64,000 nucleotides of DNA from Charina bottae (lineage: Eukaryota > Chordata > Lepidosauria > Squamata > Charinaidae), in the NCBI GenBank assembly GCA_023362775.1, contig JALMGJ010000005.1, positions 87,183,421 to 87,247,420 of the forward strand, written 5' to 3'. Within the stretch, counting starts at the first letter, position 1, and the number at the start of each line of letters is the position of its first letter. The position numbers were made by a program, and so were the translations under genes. This document shows positions 1-12,234 of this stretch, piece after piece. The notes below the pieces were generated by a model. That model had not been told where the DNA came from, did not search any database, and was given only the letters and a program-made list of their open reading frames with translations.

Positions 1-626
1 CCCAGTTTGTTCTTGAAAAGAGCAATACAAATACCCACATTACAAAGTCTTAAAAGAATGCCATTAAATTCAATACAGTGTAATTACAGCCACACATATA
101 GATCAGAAGCACATAACCTAGCATGCTTTAGATGCTACATGTCCAGCAACCTTAGCCATTATGGTTAATGGCAAGTTCCAATTAGATGACTGGTCTAGGA
201 TGTCTTCTTTTTTCTTGCATAACATCATTAGCATTTTGACCCCGGCCAGCTTCCTGTTAACAGTTGAAAAGTTAGCTTTTTAATAATGATTTAAACAAAC
301 CAGGATTGAAAACATAAAGGGTAGAAGGGAGGTGTGTAGTTATCACTTCATTCCTAATTTAGGAATGTCCAAATGAACTCACAATGTTCTTACAAAGTGG
401 GATGTGTCAGGATTGATCAGAATGTTATACCCCCTGCCATATATCCATCTTACATTTGATATCAATGATTTGGGATCTCCTGACTCCTGACTAAGTCTGA
501 CCTTAAAGGGAGACTGTTTTGGCCCTATATGCTGAAAAGCTTGTACCACACTAGAAGTTTTTATCAAACTTGCCAGAGTTTATTCTATTATAATTGAAGA
601 TGGGCAGGCAAAGCCAGGCTCTAGAG

Positions 627-971
627 CAGAGCTTTCCAAACTGTGTGTCGGGACACGTTAGTGTGTCGGCTGCAGTGTCTGGGTGTGTCCTGGCTGCTGC
701 TGCCTCCAAGCTCTGCCAGGATTCTGTGCAGGTCCTAGTGCCTGCCTTGTGCCTTGCTGCCTCCAAACCTGCTATGATTCTGCGCAGGTCCTAGTGCCTG
801 CCTTGTGCCTTGCTGCTTCCAAACCTGCTGTGACTCCGAGCAGGTCCTAGTGCCTGCCTTGTGCCCTGCTGTAAGGGTGTGTCACGAAATGATGCCCTGC
901 TGTAAGAGTGTGTTGCGAAATGATGCATGTCTAAAAGCGTGTCACCAACATGAAACGTTTGGAAAGCTCTG
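627..971 (+). mobile_element. Non-autonomous hAT element, minisatellite-bearing family, copy 1
   Basis: It has terminal inverted repeats (CAGAGCTTTCCAAACT at the left, AGTTTGGAAAGCTCTG-like at the right) and a perfect 8-bp target duplication CTCTAGAG at 619-626 and 972-979, diagnostic of hAT transposition. The interior has no coding potential. It carries about three imperfect copies of a unit containing CAGGTCCTAGTGCCTGCC, then a tail with repeated GTGTGTCACGAAATGATG. Four relatives occur in this window at 13672, 41499, 53157 and 58019. Confidence 0.85.
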
Positions 972-979
972 CTCTAGAG

Positions 980-1979
980 AAAGGTATATACAGTAAGAGA
1001 AAACAACCCTTAAAAATATCTTCCTAAAATAACTGGGATTTTTTTTTTCAGTTAAAGAATTGAAGACTATTTCACTATATCCTCAATTTATTGACATTGC
1101 TCATGTGTCTCGTTCAAGAAAATCCTTTTTTGTTTGGTTATTTTTTTCCTGCAAATGCACACAAATAATACTATGTTACTTGAAATATGTCTTATGCAAT
1201 TTAAGGTACCCTCTATGAATGTGCAAACCAAGTGGCCGATCTTTGCTTCTCTTATTAAGGGAAATGTCTGTTACTGGCATTGTTTGCCTGTATGGTTGCT
1301 ATTCCAAAGGAGAGAATCCAAGGCTGCTTCAAGAATCCCGTAACACAGAACAAATTCTACCCCTTAAAGCTTTGTGTTGCATGTCAGCCACATTGCAAAA
1401 CTGGTGAAGCCCAGAGCCCATTTGGGGAACTGGTATCAAGTTTTAAGCGCTGGAACGTCCCTTCAGTATCTTCAAGGCTTAGAACCCCTAAAGAAGCAAG
1501 AAAGGAGCCAATCTTGACCTCACTCATTCTGGGATGCTCTGGGAAAGGGATCCTTGTGTGCAACACGTAGCTCCTTGGCCAGAATTTTTGCATTCCTGTC
1601 CCTTGTTCTCTGCAGCAGCCATTCTACAGTCTCCCTCCCAGTAACTGCTTGTTGATTACTTCAGTGCCTGCTTCCAAGTCATTTCCTATTCTACCACCTC
1701 TCCCATCTTTTAGCAGCTTGAGAAAAAAAAAAACAAAGAAACGGTAAAGGAAGCTTTTGTATGAATATTCCTGAGCTTATTCATCTGAAATCTGGCAGTC
1801 TTGATCCCCACAGGGAAAACTTTGTCTTCACCTTTTATTCAATTTTGCCAAGAATGAAAATAATTATCAACCATGTGTTCACATGCAACTAGTATAAAAA
1901 GTCCAGCACCTAATTTGTCAGAACACAGGAAAGTCTTATCCCTTGCTATTTCTTCAAATTTCAACATTTTGTTCGTTCT

Positions 1980-1982
<3 letters not shown>
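980..1982. other. Single-copy-looking DNA, nothing recognised
   Basis: Short overlapping ORFs occur around 1280-1590 on both strands but show no recognisable domain or splice structure. I see no repeat boundaries. Confidence 0.4.

Positions 1983-2072
<90 letters not shown>
1983..2072. repeat. Compound (TC)n(AC)n microsatellite
   Basis: A (TC)n tract of about 50 bp runs directly into an (AC)n tract of about 38 bp, with a CTCAC junction at about 2031. It produces a spurious serine-leucine/histidine-threonine ORF. Confidence 0.97.
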
Positions 2073-2074
<2 letters not shown>

Positions 2075-2930
2075 GGACAATGATAGAACTTGGATTTCTG
2101 GACCTCCAAATCATTCTGAGAAAAAAACATTATTATAGAAAAGTTCCAAAATGGACTGGAAGCATTCAGGACCTGATTTATAGCATATGCCTCACACAAA
2201 ATTCAAGGGAAGTCATTCCCTAACAAGTATGATTAGATAACATACAACAGCAAATCAACAACAAAAACAAAAAATCAAATTTAAATCAATAAATATGACA
2301 GCATTTTTAATGTTCTGTGACATAACCTCCAACACTCTAAAATTTACTGCTAATGACTTTTATTCAGAAGGATCTTTGATTTCAGTTGAACTTCCTTCCA
2401 AGAAGGCTAGCAACTCTACTGACATTAGTAATATTTATTTCTAGGTAGTGGAATAGCTTATAGTCTTGATAGAATATTGAGAATTGCAATTATTTGCTAG
2501 CTATTTTTGCAAACTCAATTTTTAAAGCTAGTTTGGAATGATCAATCCATATCTGCTTTGACAACCTACAAGTCTGTGCCTAAGAACATACAAAACCACA
2601 TTGAAAGGAAACTGATAACTGGATGGGACTAAGAACTTCAGGGATGGGTGTCTGGTACAAGCCATGATGACATCACTTGCATCATGACCTCAATGCATAA
2701 CTTATATAATTTGTGTTATTTGAATGATGACATCCTGATGTATGTGGCTTCACCCCCCCCACCTTCTCCGTGGATGGCATGGCACCTATCCAAAACCTTC
2801 CTAATATTTTTCTTTCCCCAACAGAAATCTTCAAAATATGGAGAAGAGGAGGACAACACCAAGTCAACTTGATGTTGAAAACTGGATAGGTTCAAGATAA
2901 TTAAAAGTCAGTTTGTAAGTATTTGGAGCA
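2073..2930. other. AT-rich DNA, nothing recognised
   Basis: No coding, repeat or regulatory structure could be identified. A short C-run lies at about 2753-2760. Confidence 0.4.
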
Positions 2931-2959
2931 AAAAAATCTGTGATCAGAATGAGTATAGT

Positions 2960-3631
2960 GTGATATTAACAAATATCACAAATATTTGTTGCAGTTAACA
3001 AATAGTCTGCCCTGGTCCCTTAATACCACATTTTTGGTAAAGCGAGCACAGCAACGTTTGCACTTTTTGCGTCGGATGAAGAAAGTACATCTCCCATCTT
3101 CCATTCTCCTTACTTTCTACAGAGACACTATAGAGAGTGTACTTACAAGCTGTATTTCCATCTGGTTTGGAGGCTGTAGGGCCTCAGATAGAAAGTCTGT
3201 GCAGAGAGTGGTAAGGGCAGCAGAAAAGATAATTGGGATATCTCTGCCCCTCATCCAAGATTTAGCACATGCACGCTGTTTGTCCAGAGCTCGAAAGATC
3301 ATCAGTGATGCCTCCCATCCTCATCATGGTTTGTTTTCTTTGTTACCCTCTGGGAAGAGGTTCCGCTGTATCCGATGTAGAACAGCCAGATTGGGAAACA
3401 GCTTTGTCCCCCAGGCTATTGGATTCTTGAATGCCAAATAGGTTCTTTTGTGAGTTAAAGAATGTATATTTTTTAAGAATGTATATTTTATAAGAATGGG
3501 TATTTTATAGTAATTATGGTTTTTTATTATTATCATTAGTATTTTATTGCTTGAGTGAATTTGTGAGCCAACTGCAATGAAATTTCATTCTATTGTGCAC
3601 TTGTATAGTGTATAGTGGGATGACAATAAAG
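2960..3631 (+). mobile_element. 3' end of a non-LTR retrotransposon (LINE) with C-terminal reverse-transcriptase ORF
   Basis: An open frame of about 150 codons (2986-3441) contains FLRRMKK, TIESVLTSCISIWFGG, RVVRAAEKIIG, CLSRARKIISD and FSLLPSGKRFRCIR. This is the conserved C-terminal tail that follows the reverse transcriptase in CR1/L2/Rex-type LINEs of fish and reptiles. A 3' UTR follows, ending in GACAATAAAGATTCTATTC, where the pentanucleotide array starts. The element is 5'-truncated. The tail fits the snake CR1-L3 type that seeds AATAG-class microsatellites, as I recall. Exact family uncertain. Confidence 0.8.
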
Positions 3632-3693
3632 ATTCTATTCTATTCTATTCTATTCTATTCTATTCTATTCTATTCTATTCTATTCTATTCTAT
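3632..3693. repeat. (TTCTA)n microsatellite at a LINE 3' end
   Basis: About twelve near-perfect TTCTA units start exactly at the 3' terminus of the LINE at 2960-3631. A weaker analogue (TTCTG)n follows the same AATAAAGATTCT motif at 11740-11766. Confidence 0.95.
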
Positions 3694-6602
3694 ATTGTAG
3701 ATAATCTACTAGAGACAAAGATTTCTGCCAGACTCTGATAATTTTGCTTTGAAGTTAAGAACTTGAGAAGATATGGATCTAATACTCTTTTTTAGATAGA
3801 TCTGTAGTTACTTGAGGTATCAGTACTATCAGGAGGTCATCAGTGATTCTTGGTCCAACTGGTTAGTGTCCTTATAAATGCCTTAAATAAAGGAATGGAG
3901 GGGAAGGCTCATTACATTTACAGATGGAAACAAATTAGGTATATTGGACATCTTCGACCCCAGACATACATTACACTGATAATGGAGAAAAGTTCCACAT
4001 TAAGGTTTGAAAAATGAGATGCACTAATTAATGGTTGGCCGAACTGGAACCTGAAGTTTGTGGGACTCATTACTCTCTGTGAAAGAGTCAGGATTTTTCC
4101 CCCTCTTCCCCCCCCCCCAAAGGGAGTAAACAAGTTCTATAAAGCTTGGGGAAGGAGAATGTCACCTTGTCTTGGCTGATAATCAGTGGTGGGTTTTTTT
4201 TTCATCCTCTGCTCTACACTTCCATCTTCTTTCTTCTTAAAATGTTAACCTACTCATGTAAAGGCGCAAGGTTGACAAGACAAGAATTCATTATAAGAAG
4301 TAAGATTATTGAAGCAGTAATTACATGCGGTCTTTTTTTTTTAAAAAAAGTACAGATTACCAAAAAGGCCAAATTATCACTAACAAGGCAAGATAAGACT
4401 CCCCTTCTCCCCTAAGTTTTAAATTTGTCCCCCATTCTGATTACTCCATTTTCACTTCATTGCCTCTTCATAGCAGTAGCCAAAACTGAAAGAGAATGAC
4501 AACCAGTTTACAACAGACAAAAGTGAAGTTGAGTTTGAAGCTAGCAAGGAGTCCTGATATTCTACTCTATTAAAATGTGTTCAATTTGGGCCCTGCAGTT
4601 TAAACTGCACTTCAGTTTAAATTAAATGTGTCTGAGGAGGTCAAGAAGGATGGACTGTAAACCAAGGACAGATTGATAAGTTTGGATACATTTAGTTTGA
4701 AGAAAAGTTGTCTAAGAATACATAATCATCTTCAGATATTTGAAGGATTGTCATATAGATGATACAGCAAATTTATTATCTGTTATTCCAGAAGGCAAGA
4801 TCTAAAAGACTCAAATCGCAAGGAAGGAAAAATAAAGTGAAAAAGGTAAGAAAGCAGTTCCTAATAATGCAGGTGTTGAAATTAAAATAAATCTCCGAAG
4901 GCGAGGACTCTCCTTTGTTAGATGACTTTTAAGAAATAACTGTTTGGCTATCTACTGGGATGTAGCAAACATAGATTAGACTCAATGGGGGGTAAGTAAC
5001 CACTTTAATCTATTGTATAAATCTGGATCTTTGAGAGAATATCATGGCCGCTTACCCAAATAGCTGTGATAACAGAGAATTCCTGTTTACAACGTGGTTA
5101 CCAAGATGACTATAGCTGATCACCTATTGCAAGGAAACTCCCACATCAGCTTCCCCTCTCCAGCTTATCCCTTTGTGTGTTTTATTTATTTATTTATTTA
5201 TTTATGGCTCGGTGGAGACACTTCCCAGAAAAGGACTAAACTGAAGCAGCCTTGGATTAGATGATCCTTTTTATCTATATGATCCTACAATTCTAAATAT
5301 TTAATCATCAGTATAAAAAAGGTGGTTGCACGTGCAGTGTTGGGCTTCCATTAATTTCCTATTTCCTTTATTGAAAAGTGAGCTGAATGTAGATGGATGC
5401 TTACTGGTATCCTACCATAGTCACATATAACTAAGACATCTACTACATTGTTCTAACTGGTGTGAAGAATTTTCTCCCTCCCCTGCTTCCCCAGGTTTCT
5501 CATCAGTTATGAATTTGGAGGAGTCATCATGACTTGGAAAGGCAGCTAAAGGGAAAAGCTTATGAAGTTGTTTCATCCATCATGAAGAAAGCAGGCACTT
5601 CATAAATGGCCACCCGTATTTATCCATAGTTACCGGAGCAGAAGGGAACACGTCTGAAGTTCTTTTTAAGACAATGACACCAAGCTGTTCAGTATTCTGA
5701 TCTGATGGAAGGTTGAAAAGCTTACTCTTTCATTGTGCAATATTGCCTTCTTGAGCTGGCAGCTGAGATGACAGCAGGTGGCAGATAATAAGAAAAGCAC
5801 TTTCTAAGGTAACAGTTAGACCATCCAGGTCACTCATACTCTGTAATTGTTCTGAATACATTCCAATAAATGATTGTGGGGGAAATCATTGGCTGGAAGC
5901 AATGAGAGATAGGTAGCAAGCAATCACCATCCCGTAATTTACCTCTGGGACCATTATGAGCGTCTGCCCTTGTTTCATAATTTGGTGCTTGACTAAGGAT
6001 GTGAAAAATAATTGTAGGGGCCTTGTTGGTAGAAAGATAATGATGCAGAACAATGGATAAATCAATAACAAGCACAAAGATATTATTAAACTCACAATCC
6101 AACATGGTTTTATTTGCAGCAGCGTCATTAACGACTATGAAACTGCACCATTATATAAAGACAGCACGTCTTATATAACATTGCTCCCTTCAATGGACCA
6201 GAAAGAGCTTATCAAGTATGTAGATCTCTTTAGAAATCACTGTAATGATTCTCTATATATGCATAAATCCAGGGTTTTTATTACTAACTTTCAGAAGATG
6301 TGTTATCAACTGATTTCAAATGATGCTGAGGTCCTGGTAAAGTGCACAAAGGAATTGAGTGTATGCACAAGGAAGGGGGAAGCAGTAGGTTTTAAGACTC
6401 CAAAGAAAAGGAAGGGAGGAAGAGATGGAGATGTGGCAGAAGCTTGATTGAAAAGAAAGGGCAGAAATGGAGCAGAAAGTAGGAGGAACAAATGGAATTT
6501 AAGAGGGCAGGCTAGTAGATTAGCAGGCTAGTAGAGGACGAATTAAATCCATCTCTTCTTTGCAGAGCTATGGATGCCAAATGGGAGAAGGAGGTGGTAT
6601 AT
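3694..6602. other. Intergenic or intronic DNA, nothing firm
   Basis: There are simple A/T tracts and a (TTTA)n run at about 5182-5203. The interval 4660-4990 reads like a very old interspersed repeat (GGCGAGGACTCTCCTTTGTTAGATGACTTTTAAG) but I cannot name it. No exon is recognisable. Confidence 0.35.
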
Positions 6603-7052
6603 TTTGTTGTTGTTCAGTCGTTTAGTCGTGTCGGACTCTTCATGACCTGATGGACCATAGCACGCCAGGCCTTCCTGTCCTCCACTGTCTCCCGGAGTTT
6701 ACTCAAATTCATGTTCATTACATCAGTGATGCTATCTAACCATCTCATCCTCTGCCGTCCCCTTCTCCTTTTGCCTTCAGTCTTTCCCAGCATCAGGGTC
6801 TTTTCCAGTGAGTCCTCTCTTCGCATTAGGTGGCCAAAGTATTTGAGCTTCAGCTTCAGCATCTGTCCTTCCAATGAGCAGTCAGGGTTGATTTCCTTTA
6901 GGATTGACTGGTTTGACCTCCTTGCAGTCCAAGGGACTCTCAAGAGTCTTCTCCAGCACCACAGCTCGAAAGCATCAATTCTTCAGCGCTCAGCCTTCCT
7001 TATGGTCCAACTCTCACAGCCATACATTACTACTGGAAAAACCATAGCTACT
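6603..7052 (-). mobile_element. RTE-BovB LINE, 3' fragment
   Basis: The reverse complement closely follows the BovB 3' coding end: LKLKYFGHLMRREDSLEKTL, MLGKTEGKRRRGRQRMRWLD, SITDVMNMNL and ending near KAWRAMVHQVMKS. The 3' terminus is at the low-coordinate end (GACTAAACGACTGAACAACAACAAAA). The reading frame is open for about 109 codons (6614-6943). It is 5'-truncated. BovB is known for patchy distribution and horizontal transfer between squamates and ruminants. Confidence 0.92.
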
Positions 7053-7815
7053 TCTGCTTTTTTCAGTGAGGCCAACTCTGAGGGAACCTCTAGGCAAGCA
7101 TCAGCTTTTGTGCTACTGCCTACCATCTTCCCACTGAGCCAGTAGCACTCCCTGGTTGTTCTTCTCAAGCTGAGGAAAAGAACCAAAGAAAAACCAGAGG
7201 TTTACTTCCAAAACTACCATAATCTGTCCATAAGGTGCTGTCGTCATCATTTTTTTGCAATGTTCTGCTCTACCGCCAAAAGGAAAATGGTGCAGAGATT
7301 AGTACTGCCTTTTGGATAACAAATGTCTCTTGGTCTCCACCTGTCACTTGGAACAATTCAAGGTTGGGCCCAGCAGGTCAATCTTGCTATTAAGCAGAAA
7401 CTTGCTTGCCAGCTTGGGTCCATATCCCCAGCTGTCTTCCCCACTCTAATATACAGTATGCTTTCTACCTTGTCTTCTCATAAGCAACATGTCTCATTCT
7501 TCATCATAGATGGCCTGTGCAATCCCGATCTCCTTGGCTTGCTCTATTTCTTTCACTGTGCACTGCCACCTGCCTGTGTGACATGGCTCCGTCCAAAACT
7601 GGTTTCCTTTGAACACTCAGAATGTCCTTCTCGCTTCATGTCACCCATGGCATTGATTAATCCTACTTGTCAGCTCTCCTATAACCTTTTAAACATCACA
7701 TTTTTTCCAGTTCAAAGTGCAGTGTTCAATCAGTCATCTGTAGATGAAGGAGAAATCAGGTTGCTGATGATCTGAGGGACAGCTCAAAGAAGAAGGAACT
7801 CCCTCACAAAAATAC
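7053..7815. other. Unassigned DNA
   Basis: A 150-codon plus-strand ORF (7323-7775) has no recognisable domain, motif or splice context and is treated as chance. Confidence 0.35.
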
Positions 7816-7824
7816 ACACTAAGT

Positions 7825-7935
7825 TTTTTATTATTTATTATTATTTATTTATTATTTAAATTTATATGACCGCCCATCTCCCCCAATTTATACCCCAACT
7901 TTTAACCCTAACTCACAGTTTAAACCCTGAATAAA
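7825..7935 (-). mobile_element. L2-like LINE 3'-end fragment
   Basis: ATTATTTAAATTTATATGACCGCCCATCTCCCCCAA matches the terminal segment of the elements at 14918 and 37170, with the (TTTA)n tail at the low-coordinate side. Only the terminal hundred bases or so survive. Confidence 0.7.
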
Positions 7936-8200
7936 ATTTTAAGATGACAACAATTAAAAAATATGGGAATTTTAAAATATATCTAAAAGTATGGGAAACT
8001 GCTTTGGCTCAAAAATTAAGCAACAAAGAGCTTTCAAAAGCTCTGCAATATATATTCAGTCATCTTTGATCACAGTTCAGTCATCTTTCATCACCATTTA
8101 TAAATTATATTTATGAAGTTTTTTTCCTTATCTACACTAATATCATTTTGAATAAAAATAGTGAATATATATATTTAAAAAAAAACTATTTCTCTTTAAG

Positions 8201-8229
8201 ATTATCTATCATCTATCTATCTATCTATC

Positions 8230-8276
<47 letters not shown>

Positions 8277-8322
8277 GTATCCCTCTCTCCTATCCATCCA
8301 TTCATCCATCCATCTATCCACA
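8201..8322. repeat. (TATC)n and (CATC)n compound microsatellite
   Basis: A TATC array with ATC interruptions runs from 8201 to about 8276. A looser CATC array follows to about 8322. Confidence 0.95.
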
Positions 8323-8329
8323 GTCATTA

Positions 8330-9540
8330 CTCTCTTTTTAAAATGTGTCCTTGATTTTTTACCTTGGTTAACTTGTTAGTTTATTATTTGGGTTTTGGTT
8401 TGCAATAATGGAAAATAATAATAAAATAACAGTTAACAGATTTTAAAAAATAAAATTAAAAGCATTACATTTGCATTTAAAACTGAGGTGCAATGGGTTT
8501 TTCCCCTTGTTTCTAAAAGTGACTCAAAAGGGGTTTTGCAAACAGGTGGGTCAATGACAGACATGCCATGTTCCCAAATGTTCTGCTCCTTGATGAAATC
8601 CAATTTATTTCAGAAGATGAGAGGCATTCTGAGCAGAATCTTGGAGTTTGGTGGGAAGGAGACCCTTTCAAATATCAAGATCTCCAGTCACTTAGGGCTT
8701 TCCTTAGCTTGAAGTAATTCAGAGCTCGTACAACACACAGCTTTTTAAGCTATTGTTGAAAAACAGTTTAGCATTCATTATAACTTTTCAATGCATTTGG
8801 CAAAGATTTTTTATTAGACTGGTTCCTGCAATAGCTGCATTTGGCATCAAACTGAAATTTCTGAATGCTCTTCAGAAACATGGCCTTTGTCCACATTGGG
8901 CAATCTGATGTCCTCCAGATATATTAGACTTCATCAACTCCAGCCAGTATTTAAAAAAAGCAAGAGACTGTGGGAGTTGTAATTCAAAAAAGATTACAAT
9001 CCCTTTGCTCTGGAGCAATCTGCCCCTTCAAAGTTAGGACAGGCTTTTCTCAGCCAACATTTCAGAAAGTAGAGAAGACAACAAGCCTCAAGGGCAGAAG
9101 GTGCTAGTTCACTGGAGATAACTACTGGGAGGTGAATTGGATGTAGCCTAGTTACATGGTAGATTGTATTTTTGTTTCTTGAGATGTTTTTAGGTTCTTT
9201 ATTGTTCGGAGGTATAAGCTGCCTAGAATTTTTGGCATAGCTGACATCCAAATTTATGTATAAATGAACACATTAAAAATTTACCCTTCATTAAAAAAAT
9301 ATTATTGGATAATCAAGTACCACCTGATGATTTCAGATATGTGAACTACAGCCCTCAGGACTTCTAGCCAGCACAGCCCTAATGTGAAAATTATTATGGA
9401 GGTTCCTGATATATGTCACTATATGACGTCAGGCAGGTAATGCCAAAATATTACAGTACAGTGTTTTTCAAATCCGAAAGGGGATTGATCCGAAAGGGGA
9501 TTATCCAATGCTAAATATGATGTTCTTTTGGAATCAGGCG
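8330..9540. other. Intergenic or intronic DNA with small MITE-like fragments
   Basis: Short pieces near 8895-8990 (GTCCTCCAGATATATTAGACTTCATCAACTCC) and 9330-9385 resemble the TCCAGATNTTTTGGACTTCAACTCC core of old hAT-type MITEs. A similar piece lies at 21500-21570. Nothing else is recognised. Confidence 0.4.
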
Positions 9541-9546
9541 GCAAAT

Positions 9547-9572
9547 CTCTCTCTCTCTATCATCTCTATCTC

Positions 9573-9626
<54 letters not shown>

Positions 9627-9690
9627 ATCTCTATCTCTATCTCTATCTCTATCTCTATCTCTATCTCTATCTCTATATATATCTATTTCT
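9547..9690. repeat. (CT)n and (CTCTAT)n compound microsatellite
   Basis: A dinucleotide CT tract passes into about ten CTCTAT hexamers and a short TA run. ORFs on both strands here are artefacts of the repeat. Confidence 0.95.
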
Positions 9691-9699
9691 GGCTTCCTT

Positions 9700-10165
9700 A
9701 ACCCCTTAATTAAAAATTTCATCTCTTTGTATTCTGATGTTGTTATTGTCTCCATTTTATTGCTTGATTTCTTTTATTATTGCTTGCTACTGTTTCAACT
9801 TATATTGTTATGTTGTTTTTATTTGATTATTAAAGTTTATTCCTTCTGCAGTATAACTTGATTCCAAATGCCAGAGCGCCTAGAGAATTGACCCTGATAG
9901 GGAAAGCGGTAAAGCTACTAATCCTACTCCCTTCCAGAGGAAAACATACAAGCAAACTAAGTCAGCCATGGAAATAAGCAGGATCAGATTCAGGCATGAG
10001 ACCTTTAACCAGTTCTGTCCTGTAGTGCTGCGGGAAATTTGGAATGTTTTAATTGGGGTTTAGGCAATGCTGGAATGTTCTTGGTTTCCAGTTTAATATC
10101 AACAGGGTATCTGTTGCACTAATTGGGGATCATTTATTTTGCTATGGGAGTCCTATCACAGGAAC
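9700..10165. other. Unassigned DNA
   Basis: No feature recognised. Confidence 0.35.
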
Positions 10166-10179
10166 AACCAAATCAATGA

Positions 10180-10330
10180 TTATTTATTTATTTATTTATC
10201 AGTTTTAGGTACCCGCCATCTCCCTACAAGACTCTGGGTGGCTCACAAACCATTAAAGAACAGCATAAAAACAGCAAACTAATACAACAAGTAAAAACAA
10301 TATAAAACCATATAAAATGTTGCTAGCTAT
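10180..10330 (-). mobile_element. L2-like LINE 3'-end fragment
   Basis: (TTTA)n is followed by GTACCCGCCATCTCCCTACAAGACTCTGGGTGGCTCACAA, a diverged copy of the terminal segment seen at 14930-15020 and 37180-37250. Confidence 0.7.
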
Positions 10331-10439
10331 TTATAGTTCCCAGCCTCCAAAATAAGCCAAACAATTCACAATACTTCCTCTTAGGCAAAAGGCTGAGAAA
10401 TGTATACCAATGTAGTGTATTTATTAAGCTACCCTTCTG

Positions 10440-10570
10440 TTCTAGAAGCTTAATGGCTGACTTTGGACTAGTTACTCTTTCTTAGCCCAATCAACCTCAC
10501 GGGGTGCTAACCATCAGATGCCTGCAGTTCCTGGAAAAAAGGTAGAATATAAACCTGAAAAGTAAAAAAA
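10440..10570 (+). mobile_element. Old SINE 3' fragment
   Basis: GACTTTGGACTAGTTACTCTTTCTTAGCCCAATCAACCTCACGGGGTG, then an AT-rich end, matches the 3' half of tRNA-related squamate SINEs such as the piece at 48395-48545. Confidence 0.5.
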
Positions 10571-12206
10571 AAAACAGAAAAATAATAATGACACTTGTTT
10601 GTGTTCACTGAAAATGCTCCATCTCTTTCCACAAACTGGCTACTGCTCTGTTTAACATTTAAGTCTACGAGCATTTTCCAATGAACCGCACTTCACTGTT
10701 ATTCCTCAATATCCACATTTAGAGTATGTAAATTTACTTAGTTCCTGCCTATTTATTTCTCGTGGCATATAGCTCCTCAATCCTTCACTCTACACTAATG
10801 TAACCCAGTGTGCTGGTCGGGAATGATTGGTTCAGAATATGTGCACAAAATAGGATGCAGATTTTTTTCCAGTACAAATAACTTTGCCAACAACAGTTAC
10901 CAAATCAGTTCCATTCCCAACAATTCGTGCAACAAGGTTAGAGGTACCCTAAGGGAAACACAGTAAAGACCAGTTAGACCATGCAAATTACACTCCAAGT
11001 TTTTTTTAAAAAAAATACATAAAATAGCAACTTTCATATAATACTTGTGGTGGGACCTTTCCTCTCTATGCAGGCAAACAATAAAAAATGCAAAGTTCCC
11101 TTGGCTGTTTATTTTCAAGGAAAATTACATCCATTCTATTGGAACAAATATAAAGAATCTCTTAAAAAGTCACCCCTGCCATCCCATCACAGTAAATCAC
11201 TGACAGTAAATTGCAAATTTTGTTCAACATCTACTGACTACATTGTATTCATTTTGTCAAGCAAGTAAATGAAATGTGACATATATTGATCTAAATGTCT
11301 CTGTATAACTATAATATTTATATCAAATACATATGTCGTGGTCTTTCCCCTCTCCCTTCCTTTTTAGCTTTCTAATCAAATGTTCATCTCTTGGCTGCCC
11401 ACCCTCTCTGTTCTGTTTCTCTGGTAATCCTCTTCTCTGCCCACAATTCTAGTAACTAGCAAGCTTAAAATAAACTTAGGAAAGTGGGAGAACTCCAAAT
11501 CCAAGTGAAAACTATCATGAGAAATGAGTTAATTCCTAATCATTGGTTTCCTTTTTAAAATATACTTGGACCACCTTTACATGGAAATAAAATTTCTCTG
11601 ATTCATCCCTTCTGGTTTAAGACTTTTAAAATAATATCAGTCCTCCACTTCCATTTTTTAAAAAAATCTCAGATTGTTCACCTAACAAATCAATGTTAAT
11701 TTTAAGTATACAAGTGTTTTATGGACTGCTCATTGACCACAATAAAGATTCTGTTCTGTTCTGTTCAGGTTGTTTGATTGATGAAATTTACAATCATTTA
11801 AAAAACCAGAACGTCACACAAGGGGTCCATCACCCACTTTAACCCATAGTGTGGAAATAGAACCAGGTTTTATGGACTCATTTAAATAGGGACAGGGTTG
11901 GGACCATACAAATCTTGGGGAAAATGTTGTTCCAGAGGGCAGACACCATGATGGATCTGTCACAACCCAGTTTCATTAAGAAAGAAGTCACACAATATTT
12001 CATACAAAAGAAAACTCAGAAGAAATCTGTTGAGAAGATGCTAATTTTAGCAACATTAGATAGAGATGATAATCCCAGAATTGCGCACGGATTAATTTAA
12101 GTTTAGGCCTCCCCCTAAAATACATGGAATAAGTTATCATTAACAAATTTGTATGGCTATCACACCTGGCTGAACCTAAAAGATATCAAGAAATCAAGAC
12201 CTATAA
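10571..12206. other. Intergenic or intronic DNA, little recognised
   Basis: The only recognisable item is a short LINE terminus GACCACAATAAAGATTCTGTTCTGTTC at 11739-11766, a relative of the tail at 3622. No exon seen. Confidence 0.4.
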
Positions 12207-12234
12207 GTACTTAGATGAGAGGCCACCAGAAAAT

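Noticed and set aside
1873..2223. 116-codon ORF
   Set aside because: Most of it is the (TC)n(AC)n microsatellite.
7323..7775. 150-codon plus-strand ORF
   Set aside because: No motif, no splice signals and low-complexity leucine/serine composition. Chance is the simplest explanation.
9508..9861. 117-codon ORF and its antisense partner
   Set aside because: Built on the CT/CTCTAT microsatellite; no domain.
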